Assembly (NCBI GenBank): GCA_030638205.1
Contig: DAOWFB010000084.1
Location: 1 to 12,310, forward strand
Direction: 5' to 3'
Length of the DNA stretch: 12,310 nucleotides
Origin: Thalassospiraceae bacterium
GTDB taxonomy: Bacteria; Pseudomonadota; Alphaproteobacteria; Rhodospirillales; Magnetovibrionaceae
Shown: one piece after another, positions 1 to 6,916 of the stretch
Layout of the letters: each line of letters begins with the position of its first letter
Position numbering within the stretch: position 1 is the first letter of the stretch
Made by a program: the position numbers and the translations under genes
Notes under the pieces: model-generated
Databases searched by the model: none
What the model was told of the DNA's origin: nothing
The model's input: the letters and a program-made list of their open reading frames with translations, nothing else

Positions 1-962
1 CTCTCTTCTGATGCCTTGCCACTTCCTGCGATATCAAATGCGGTACCGTGATCGGGCGATGTGCGTACAAACGGCAAACCGAGAGTTATATTTACACCCT
101 TATCAATGCCCAGAGTTTTTAGCGGGATTAGACCTTGATCGTGATACATGCAAAGTGCGGCGTCGTATTCTTTTCTGGCAGTGGTGGTGAACATGGTATC
201 TGATGGGTAGGGGCCAAGTGCATTAATGCCCTCATTTTGTAAAGCCTTAATGGCTGGAATAATTATTTCAATTTCTTCATTTCCCATGGAACCTTTTTCG
301 CCAGCATGAGGGTTAAGTCCGGCAACGGCAATTATAGGGTTTTCAATACCAAAATCGGTACTAAGAGCATCAAAACAAACTCTTCCAACGTGAATAATTT
401 TTTCTTTGTTTAATTGTCCAATCGCATTTTTTAAGGATACGTGAATGGTAGCTAGGGCAACACGTAATTCAGGTGAGGCCAGCATCATTATTGGGTCTTT
501 TTTTATTCCCGCAAGATGGGCCAAAAATTCCGTATGTCCAGGAAATTTAAAACCCGCTTCGGTTAACACGGTTTTGCTTATGGGGTTGGTGACAACACCG
601 CCAGCACGGCCTTCTTGCGCTAACTTTACCGCACTTTCTATGGATTGAATTACTGCCTTATAGGTGTCTGTTGTCGGCTTCCCGGGTTTTGCCTTTACTT
701 CCATCGGCAATGCCAGCACCGGAAGAGCTTCATCAAATGTTTTGTCGGCAGCTTCCGCCGAGCTGATTTCCTTTATGGGTATGTTAATTTTTAAGCCCCG
801 CGCCAGTGCTCGCAAGCGCGAAGGATCGTCAATAATAAAAAAAGAAGGAAGTTGTTTTTGTTTTTTATTTGCCCATGCTTTGAGAGTTATTTCACCGCCG
901 ATACCTGCAGGCTCCCCCATGGTAAGCGCTAGAGGTGGCCCGGAGAAATGGCGTGTGGTCAT
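1..962 (-). CDS. pdxA: 4-hydroxythreonine-4-phosphate dehydrogenase PdxA (3' end cut off)
   Basis: PdxA oxidises 4-phosphohydroxy-L-threonine with NAD in the DXP-dependent pathway to pyridoxal phosphate, in the cytoplasm. My translation gives 320 residues before the window edge. The family is about 330 long, so only the last few tens of residues are missing. Visible family signatures are GEPAGIG (16-22), TNPISK (125-130), PGHTEF (141-146), LNPHAGE (216-222), YHDQGLIP (273-279) and SPDHGTAFDIAG (302-313). The three expected metal-binding histidines are H174, H219 and H274. The ATG (962-960) overlaps the TGA of surA in an ATGA junction, implying translational coupling. The Shine-Dalgarno is weak. 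Co-location with surA and the lpt genes is the usual proteobacterial order, in which rsmA (ksgA) normally follows, here outside the window. Identification is firm. Confidence 0.96.
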   Translation of the reverse strand, partial: MTTRHFSGPPLALTMGEPAGIGGEITLKAWANKKQKQLPSFFIIDDPSRLRALARGLKINIPIKEISSAEAADKTFDEALPVLALPMEVKAKPGKPTTDTYKAVIQSIESAVKLAQEGRAGGVVTNPISKTVLTEAGFKFPGHTEFLAHLAGIKKDPIMMLASPELRVALATIHVSLKNAIGQLNKEKIIHVGRVCFDALSTDFGIENPIIAVAGLNPHAGEKGSMGNEEIEIIIPAIKALQNEGINALGPYPSDTMFTTTARKEYDAALCMYHDQGLIPLKTLGIDKGVNITLGLPFVRTSPDHGTAFDIAGSGKASEE

Positions 963-2260
963 AGCCGCACATCCACAAATGCCTCACGTTTTAGCCCCCT
1001 TAAATAACCAGCTGCCGCAACACCAAGTCTTCCGATTTTTATTTTTTCTTCAATATTTTTTTTAACTTCGTCCATGTTGGTTTTGCCTTCTTGGCGGCTA
1101 CAAACCATTATCACCGCAAGCCCACCCCCGGTTTCAAGCGGATTGCTAATTTTACCAACAGGAAGAGACGCAAGCTCCATCTTCATTTTTTGTGGTAACG
1201 ATGAAAGCTTAACCTTACCAAGGCTACCAGACAAAGGAGATCCAGCCTTTGCGGATGCTATTTTAAGTTCTTCACATGAGGATGCTGCGCTGCTCATAGA
1301 AACAAGCCTTGCCCTTTTTTCATTTTTTTCGGCTTCGCTTGCACCATTTGAAAATGACATATGGAATTGTGAAAGACCCAAGGTGGTTTCGTTGCTGCCA
1401 AGTCCGGGATTAACCCTTAAGTTGCGAAGCATAACAATGTAATAACCGCCAACCGTGCGGATAGGTAGCGATACCTGCCCTGGCTTCATTGCTTTAATAA
1501 TAGCGCTTATTTCCGGGTTAACTTGTCCATACGATAACCAGCCAAGATCGCCCCCGGTTGCCGATGAAGGAGAATTTGAAAAGTTTCTGGCTATCCTTGG
1601 AAAAGAGGCTCCGTTTTTTAATTGCTCAAATAGTTGGTTTGCAACCTGCTTGGCCCCACCTTCTTCTGAGGGGTCGTTAATGGGAAGATATATTTCGGCA
1701 ATTAGATATTGTGGTTTTCCGGCATTGGCCTGAATTGATTTAATTGCATCATTTATTTCTTCATCACTAACCCTGATATCAGGAAGAACCTCTCTTCCAA
1801 TTACCTTGTTCCAGCCTATTTCTGCCTCTGTTCTTGTAGCTAGTGTTGAAATTGGCACACCAGCAGATTTTAAAAACTGCAACAAGGAACCGCTAGGCAT
1901 TCCGTTTTGTTTTTCAATCAGGGCAATTCCGTTTTCAACTTCTGTTGTGGATACCTTAATACCCAATCTGCGGGCTTCTTGTAGCATAAGGCGCTCTTCG
2001 ATCAGGCTACGTAGAATTGATGGCGCCATACGCCTACGGGTTTCGGCCCCATCTTTGGTGTTGGAAGATGCTATGGCCATTATTATCCTGCTTTCAAGAT
2101 CAAGCAGCGATATGGCTTCGTCATTTACTACGGCCGCAATGCGGATACCTTCTTGTGCGGTGGCTGCACCACCAAACCCCAGCATGCTAAATAATATCAA
2201 CAATACCCCCAACAGGGACATTGGATTGCTACGTTGCGGTTTATTTAGGGGTTTTTGCAT
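959..2260 (-). CDS. surA: periplasmic chaperone / peptidyl-prolyl isomerase SurA
   Basis: SurA escorts unfolded outer-membrane proteins, LptD among them, through the periplasm to the BAM complex. With the start chosen here the protein has 433 residues. An N-terminal signal peptide runs to about residue 36 (hydrophobic LLGVLLILF core, then ATAQ). It is followed by a SurA N-terminal helical domain (about 40-160) and a parvulin-type PPIase domain (about 184-282, with GGDLGW and the closing GGYYIVMLR). A divergent second parvulin-like domain follows (about 300-400), then a helical tail. Two cysteines, C329 and C387, lie in this last domain and could form a disulfide. An open frame extends 54 codons further upstream to 2422, but that would put a non-secretory stretch ahead of the signal peptide and overlap lptD, so I chose the ATG at 2260-2258. 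The start lies 118 bp after lptD. The 3' end overlaps pdxA by 4 bp. Confidence 0.93.
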   Translation of the reverse strand: MQKPLNKPQRSNPMSLLGVLLILFSMLGFGGAATAQEGIRIAAVVNDEAISLLDLESRIIMAIASSNTKDGAETRRRMAPSILRSLIEERLMLQEARRLGIKVSTTEVENGIALIEKQNGMPSGSLLQFLKSAGVPISTLATRTEAEIGWNKVIGREVLPDIRVSDEEINDAIKSIQANAGKPQYLIAEIYLPINDPSEEGGAKQVANQLFEQLKNGASFPRIARNFSNSPSSATGGDLGWLSYGQVNPEISAIIKAMKPGQVSLPIRTVGGYYIVMLRNLRVNPGLGSNETTLGLSQFHMSFSNGASEAEKNEKRARLVSMSSAASSCEELKIASAKAGSPLSGSLGKVKLSSLPQKMKMELASLPVGKISNPLETGGGLAVIMVCSRQEGKTNMDEVKKNIEEKIKIGRLGVAAAGYLRGLKREAFVDVRL

Positions 2261-2311
2261 TAGTTGGAATTTCTTTCGTTTGTATTTATTTTTGAATTGT
2301 CTAATTAGAAA

Positions 2312-2355
2312 AAGGCCATCGTAAGGCCAGCATAAGGCCATCGTAAGGCCAACAT
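2312..2355. repeat. four tandem 11-bp repeats in the lptD-surA gap
   Basis: The 44 bases are four head-to-tail 11-mers: aaggccatcgt, aaggccagcat, aaggccatcgt, aaggccaacat. They can also be read as two 22-mers differing at one base. The aaggcca core is identical in all four. The array lies between the lptD stop (2379) and the surA start (2260), outside any gene. An 11-bp period places each core on roughly the same face of the helix, as in multi-site regulator binding. It could equally be a slippage-generated minisatellite. Confidence 0.9.
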
Positions 2356-2378
2356 AAGAAATGAGTACATTTAATACA

Positions 2379-4553
2379 TTATAGCCCGCCCAAGAATCCT
2401 TGGTTCCCACTAACCTCGCCAATGGTTTTAAAGACTAGCCGCACCATAAAGGCATCTGTTGGTTTAATCTCCCTATCTTGATAAAATGTTCTGCTAAACG
2501 ATGCATCAAAGGTAAAGCATTCGTCGTCGTACACTATGCCGGTTCGTTGTAGGCGCTGACCGCCACCTGTTGCAAGATCATCAATTCCGCTATAATTAAC
2601 CTTCCAATTGTTAGTCACATTATACCCAAGGGAATAATTAATTTGTTCGCGTCCAGCAAATTCACTGCCTGCTTGGCGGTTAAAGAAAGCGTAGTTGATC
2701 CCGTAATTGAAATCATGAACGATGCCGTCAACACCCAGTTCGTTGCTGTGAAATTTGTATGAATTTTTATCAACTCTTGTGCGGTAAAGCATATTAAAAT
2801 TGGAATTGGGGGATATTTTAACCATACCCACCAAATCAGAAAAATTATCTTTTAAACCTGAACCGGAATTAAAAGTATCGTCAGATGCGAGACGGTAGCT
2901 TTGCCCAATCATTAAATTGGTTGAGCCGCCACCATCACCATAAACCCCCCATTTAATTCCATAATTAAAACGAGGCCCGCTTTCTATTTTATCGAAACCA
3001 GTAAACCTGTTTTCAGAGAACAGATTTGAATCGTTTAAGTCAATACCTTGACTGTCTTCGTTTGGCATTTTCTGGGTATTGCCACCATATGGCCCGACAA
3101 TGGCTTGCGCTACTGGCTCTATAATTTCAGATGTGGTTCCGGAACGTTTTGCCAGCGGCCAGCGCCAATCTAGCGCCACCTGTGGATAGACGCGGTAGGT
3201 TGTGCCACTGTAAAGGCCGTTCGCTTCTCCAGTATGGGGTTGATCAGATACATTAAAAACATCAGTCCTAAGGGTTGCGGATAATTTATAAATATCACCC
3301 TTTGGCGCGATGTAGGGCAGTGCCCAACCAGCTTTCGCCGAAATTCTGGTGGAATCAGTGCCGCTTTCTCTTGATAGCGATGCAAGATTAAGGTCAAACG
3401 ATGTGTACTCGCCATATTTTCCCGCATCACCCTGATGGGAAAATTGCGCTAACGGGGCAATTGTAGGAATTGTTTTTGGGTTATCTATACTGGATAGCCC
3501 CTGAAAAGATATGGCCTCCACCGAGGTATAGTTTTTTCCACGAAAGCCTTCAATGTATGCGCGACTGGTAAGGGTTGATGCAGTGTTAAAGCCATAGCGA
3601 CGCATATAGGTGTCACCCCATGTGCGATTGGCATCCAACCCCCATCGCCATGTGCGGTCAATATCAAATTCGCTCTGAGCTGAGATATGCCCAAGGTTAT
3701 TGCTTTCAGCACTTCTGGAAAAACTGCCATCAACGTTTAGGCTTCCGTCGGCAAAGCGTTTTCTATATTCGCCCGCCAGTGCATTTTCACCGTTGCCGGT
3801 AATTATCGGCGTTATGGTTGTGTCGCTGTGTTCGTCAATTACATAAAACATTGGCTGCTTAAGCACCCCGCCCAAGTCCGATGATCCGCCAAAGGATGGA
3901 GGCAGTAAGCCGCTTTTTCTTTTTACGCTGGGGTCGGGGTATGAAAGGTAGGGCATGTATATAACCGGAATGCCCGCAAACTCCATCCATGCGTTAGTAT
4001 ATTCAATTACTTTTTCTTCGCGGTTGTGTACTACCTTAATCGCTTTTATCTGCCACAATGGTGCGCGGGTCGGATCTTCTTCGCAAACCTTACAAGCAGA
4101 ATAAACTGCATGATTTAAAGTGAGGGTTTTATCGTCAACCAAATCAGCCCGCGCCGCAGCAAAACGAGATTTGTCAGCAAGTATGGCTTTAAAATCTTCA
4201 ATCGTTCCGTTTTTTAAATCGCCGGTAATTTCCATTTTATCGGCAAAATAAACATCCCCGTTGGAGTGATGTAAGATTACATTTCCCAATGCCCCAACTT
4301 TGTTATTGGTCTGGTCATAGGTGACGGTATCGGCGATAAGAGTTTTTCCGGTCTGTGATATTTCAACATTACCCCGCGCCGTTACCACGGTACTATTTTG
4401 GTTGTACTGCATTTCATCAGCACTAAGGCTTACGGGAACTTTGTTTTTTTCTTTGCTTATATTTTCTTGGGCCATCGCTGCGGTTGCAACCGCAAATGTT
4501 AACGCAGTCGTGACAACGCTAAGAAAAGTGCTAATTGTAAGTTTTGCTTTCAT
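2379..4553 (-). CDS. lptD: LPS-assembly protein LptD (outer-membrane translocon)
   Basis: LptD is the outer-membrane barrel that, with the lipoprotein LptE, inserts LPS into the outer leaflet. The 724-residue protein starts with a signal peptide (about 1-28, ending AMA before Q29). An OstA/LptA-like jellyroll domain follows (about 40-150, VSLSADEMQYNQ onward). The long OstA C-terminal beta-barrel region contains the family motif around MPYLSYPDPSVKRKSG, and the protein ends in a strand-like stretch near MVRLVF. It has only three cysteines: C154 and C157 (a CxxC) and C679 near the C-terminus. The E. coli protein uses two N-terminal and two C-terminal cysteines for interdomain disulfides. The start lies 3 bp after the lptG stop, with a GAGGA Shine-Dalgarno inside the last lptG codons. 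The length is slightly short compared with typical family members. Identification is firm. Confidence 0.95.
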   Translation of the reverse strand: MKAKLTISTFLSVVTTALTFAVATAAMAQENISKEKNKVPVSLSADEMQYNQNSTVVTARGNVEISQTGKTLIADTVTYDQTNNKVGALGNVILHHSNGDVYFADKMEITGDLKNGTIEDFKAILADKSRFAAARADLVDDKTLTLNHAVYSACKVCEEDPTRAPLWQIKAIKVVHNREEKVIEYTNAWMEFAGIPVIYMPYLSYPDPSVKRKSGLLPPSFGGSSDLGGVLKQPMFYVIDEHSDTTITPIITGNGENALAGEYRKRFADGSLNVDGSFSRSAESNNLGHISAQSEFDIDRTWRWGLDANRTWGDTYMRRYGFNTASTLTSRAYIEGFRGKNYTSVEAISFQGLSSIDNPKTIPTIAPLAQFSHQGDAGKYGEYTSFDLNLASLSRESGTDSTRISAKAGWALPYIAPKGDIYKLSATLRTDVFNVSDQPHTGEANGLYSGTTYRVYPQVALDWRWPLAKRSGTTSEIIEPVAQAIVGPYGGNTQKMPNEDSQGIDLNDSNLFSENRFTGFDKIESGPRFNYGIKWGVYGDGGGSTNLMIGQSYRLASDDTFNSGSGLKDNFSDLVGMVKISPNSNFNMLYRTRVDKNSYKFHSNELGVDGIVHDFNYGINYAFFNRQAGSEFAGREQINYSLGYNVTNNWKVNYSGIDDLATGGGQRLQRTGIVYDDECFTFDASFSRTFYQDREIKPTDAFMVRLVFKTIGEVSGNQGFLGGL

Positions 4554-4556
4554 AGT

Positions 4557-5657
4557 TCATCCATCCTCGAGGTGGAGCAGCATTGCAAGCCCCAGCATTG
4601 TGGCAACACCAGATGGTGCCCATGCAGCCAATACCACAGGAATACTTTCAGACAATCCCAACGCAAAAACAACATCAGAAAAGAAATAAAGCAAAAATCC
4701 GGCCATGGCACCACTTCCTATAATAAGGGATGTTGTGCCTTTGCGAGCATGGCGTAGGGTAAAGGTTGCCGCTATCAACACCATTGCGCATAACAGCAAC
4801 GGGGCAGCCAATAAGGAGTGCCAATGCAGACGGTGGCGAGTGGCAGAAAACCCTGATTTTTTAAGCGTTTCAATGAAATTCGGCAGATCCCAGAAAGACA
4901 TTGTTTCAGGCGGGGCAAAGTTGTCTTGTATTTTGGTTATGGTCAGGTCGGTTGCAAGTTTATATTCGCCGACCATGTATGACGGTGTGTCGCCCTCACT
5001 TATCCATGCATTTGACAACAACCAGAAACCTTCTTTCAGGCTTGCGCTTGCAGCATCAATCCGCCCAGCGAATGAATTGTTATGTCGGTACAGGAACACC
5101 GTTACATCGCTTATTTCCGCACTATCGGTTTGTTGAAAAATGCTCCCAGCGTGAATAACTTCCTGGCCATCAGCTCCACCCTGTCTTAACCATAGCCCGC
5201 CAGCAGAAATGGCAAGAAAGTTTTTTTGCCCCTTCATATGAATGGCTTCAAGCTGTTGAAAGCGACCAAGGGTTGATGATGCCAGCGGGTTGAAGGCAGC
5301 AACCTTTAAAATGCCCAAGGCTAACGCAATCAAAATAACCGGAACCAGAAATTGCCAAGCCGATATACCTGCGGCACGGGTTATCGCCAGTTCGCTTGAG
5401 CGCGACAATCTCCAAAAAGAAGTCATCCCCGCAAACAACACCGCAAACGGGAAAAGCAATTGCCCCATGTGGGGTAATTTCATTATGGCCATTTCAATTA
5501 TTAACCCGTTTGTAATTTCTGGCTTTGATGCGGCTCTGCGTAGCAGTTCCATAATATCAAGAAGAAATATCAACGCTAAAAGGCCAACAAAAAAAGCTAT
5601 AAAGGTAACAAGAAAGCTTTTACCAATATAAAGCGAAAGGGTGCCGGATATTTTCAA
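4557..5657 (-). CDS. lptG: LPS export permease LptG (TTG start)
   Basis: LptG pairs with LptF and the ATPase LptB to extract LPS from the inner membrane and feed the LptC-LptA-LptD bridge. The 366 residues show the YjgP/YjgQ family layout: membrane segments at about 13-36, 62-82 and 100-122, a periplasmic jellyroll at about 135-260, then membrane segments at about 278-300, 308-331 and 336-360. The cytoplasmic coupling motif SSELAITRAAGIS contains E89, which matches the LptB-contacting glutamate known in E. coli. Position after lptF and before lptD fits LptG, which follows LptF in the usual order. Translation appears to begin at TTG (5657-5655). No in-frame ATG precedes the first membrane helix, and an AGGGGG Shine-Dalgarno lies 9 bases upstream. 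The gap to lptF is 13 bp and to lptD 3 bp. Confidence 0.93.
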   Translation of the reverse strand: MKISGTLSLYIGKSFLVTFIAFFVGLLALIFLLDIMELLRRAASKPEITNGLIIEMAIMKLPHMGQLLFPFAVLFAGMTSFWRLSRSSELAITRAAGISAWQFLVPVILIALALGILKVAAFNPLASSTLGRFQQLEAIHMKGQKNFLAISAGGLWLRQGGADGQEVIHAGSIFQQTDSAEISDVTVFLYRHNNSFAGRIDAASASLKEGFWLLSNAWISEGDTPSYMVGEYKLATDLTITKIQDNFAPPETMSFWDLPNFIETLKKSGFSATRHRLHWHSLLAAPLLLCAMVLIAATFTLRHARKGTTSLIIGSGAMAGFLLYFFSDVVFALGLSESIPVVLAAWAPSGVATMLGLAMLLHLEDG

Positions 5658-5666
5658 ATTTCCATG

Positions 5667-5672
5667 CCCCCT
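5667..5672 (-). promoter_or_regulatory. ribosome binding site that decides the lptG TTG start
   Basis: Read on the minus strand this is AGGGGG, nine bases before the TTG codon of lptG. It overlaps the TAG stop of lptF (5673-5671). A nearby ATG (5665-5663) is only one base from this site and out of frame, reaching a TGA after two codons, so it cannot be the start. The arrangement suggests ribosomes ending lptF restart at lptG, balancing the two permease subunits. Confidence 0.6.
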
Positions 5673-6789
5673 AAATAACGCTGACAGCTAGATGCTGACG
5701 CTTTCTGAGTTTTGCCGCACCTGACATTAATGCAATCAAACCAACTGCAATAGGGGTCATGGTAACAACGTAAATAAGTGGCGTAAGGGCGGCTTGTTTT
5801 GCAGCTGCGCTAATTACAGAAAGAATTCCCGCTTGATATGCACCCGCCAGAATTATTGCCATTATTATGCGCCCGCTTTCACCGCGTCTGGAAAAACTCC
5901 CGCTCATTAATGATGCCAGCGCAATAAACACAAAACCCATCGCGCTCCACGGTAACGCTAACCTGCGGTGCATTTCTACCGAGAATTTCCCAGCACCCCT
6001 AACATTAGTCAGGTCCATGTTGGCAAGCTCACCCAATGTAAGTTCGCGCGGTTCGTGGAAGCGCATGCCGCCGCTTTTATTGCCGCGACCCATATCAAAA
6101 AGATACCTATCAAAATATAAAAGCGAAAGTTGGTTGGTTTTTTTATCAAAACTTTGACGGTTTCCTTTAAACAGCACTACCCTTGCGCCTTCTTTGGTTT
6201 TTACCATGGCCCCACTTTCGGCCATCAAGGTGTATTCACCACCCTTAATTCTGCTGTCATGGGCTAAGATGCCAAGCAATTGTCCGTCAGATGTTCTATT
6301 GCGCACATAAACAGTTATTCCTTTGGTGATGTCATTAAAGGCACCTTCGCGCAAAAGCACATTTGAAAAATTATATCTGATATCCCACTGCATTTCGCGG
6401 AACATTTTATATGAAGCGGGAACAATATAAATTGAAAGTGCATAACCAAAACCAACAAGCGCGATTGCCATTACCAATGCTGGCTTGGAAAGCGAAAGCG
6501 AGCTCATGCCAGCCGCACGCATTACCATAAGCTCACGATCCATTATCATTTTGTGGTAGAAAAAAACAGTTACAATAAAAAGCGCTATGGGCAGAATGAT
6601 TGTAAGAAAATTAGGCATCATTAGGCCGGTCAGGGTAAGAAACGAGCCAACGTTTAGCCCGCGATTTACTATCATTTCAACAAATCTAAGAGATTGGCTA
6701 AGCCAGACAACGCAGGTAACCGCAGCGGTAACCATCACCAGCCCGACTGCAAGTTGCAGAAAAATATAACTTGAAATGCGGTTTATCAT
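5671..6789 (-). CDS. lptF: LPS export permease LptF
   Basis: LptF is the second transmembrane subunit of the LptB2FG LPS exporter. The 372-residue protein has membrane segments at about 8-30, 52-76 and 103-123, a periplasmic jellyroll domain at about 140-260, and three C-terminal membrane segments (about 278-297, 307-327, 334-356). The coupling motif RELMVMRAAGMS includes E86, the counterpart of the glutamate that contacts LptB in E. coli. I chose the ATG at 6789-6787 because AGGAAG lies four bases upstream and the protein then begins MINRISSYIF, as family members do. An upstream in-frame ATG at 6849 would add 20 residues with no family character. It is the first gene of the lptF-lptG-lptD run, 127 bp downstream of an unrelated FAD enzyme gene, so its promoter probably lies in that gap. 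Confidence 0.94.
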   Translation of the reverse strand: MINRISSYIFLQLAVGLVMVTAAVTCVVWLSQSLRFVEMIVNRGLNVGSFLTLTGLMMPNFLTIILPIALFIVTVFFYHKMIMDRELMVMRAAGMSSLSLSKPALVMAIALVGFGYALSIYIVPASYKMFREMQWDIRYNFSNVLLREGAFNDITKGITVYVRNRTSDGQLLGILAHDSRIKGGEYTLMAESGAMVKTKEGARVVLFKGNRQSFDKKTNQLSLLYFDRYLFDMGRGNKSGGMRFHEPRELTLGELANMDLTNVRGAGKFSVEMHRRLALPWSAMGFVFIALASLMSGSFSRRGESGRIIMAIILAGAYQAGILSVISAAAKQAALTPLIYVVTMTPIAVGLIALMSGAAKLRKRQHLAVSVI

Positions 6790-6804
6790 GGTGCTTCCTG
6801 AGTT

Positions 6805-6828
6805 GCTTGGCCAATGATGCGCTTGGCC
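6805..6828. repeat. 8-bp direct repeat in the lptF leader
   Basis: The octamer gcttggcc occurs twice, at 6805-6812 and 6821-6828, separated by 8 bases. The first copy also forms the palindrome ttggccaa (6807-6814). The pair sits 16-39 bases upstream of the lptF start codon. It may be a regulator site or chance. No matching regulator is encoded in the window. Confidence 0.45.
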
Positions 6829-6886
6829 GAGGCGCCTGATGGAGCGCATTGCGTCTAGGGCCTAAAATGCTGGATTCGATGGCAAA

Positions 6887-6904
6887 AATCAAGGAAATCA
6901 AGGA
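6887..6904. repeat. 9-bp tandem duplication after the FAD enzyme gene
   Basis: The 9-mer aatcaagga is present twice in direct succession. On the minus strand it gives two overlapping TTGAT-type sequences that could serve as -35 elements for lptF, but no convincing -10 box follows at standard spacing. The rest of the 127-bp gap before lptF shows no clear intrinsic terminator. Confidence 0.4.
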
Positions 6905-6916
6905 ATTCCGGGTTTT

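Noticed and set aside
1806..2324. 172-codon plus-strand open frame
   Set aside because: It lies antisense to surA, has no recognisable domain, and looks like a shadow of the coding strand.
2261..2422. 54-codon in-frame extension of surA upstream of 2260
   Set aside because: It overlaps the lptD end, runs through the 11-bp repeats, and would place a non-secretory segment before an obvious signal peptide.
5663..5665. ATG as possible lptG start
   Set aside because: It is out of frame with lptG and reaches a TGA after two codons. The Shine-Dalgarno is only one base away.
6790..6849. 20-codon in-frame extension of lptF
   Set aside because: The downstream ATG at 6789 has a good AGGAAG ribosome binding site and gives the usual family N-terminus. 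The extension has no family features.
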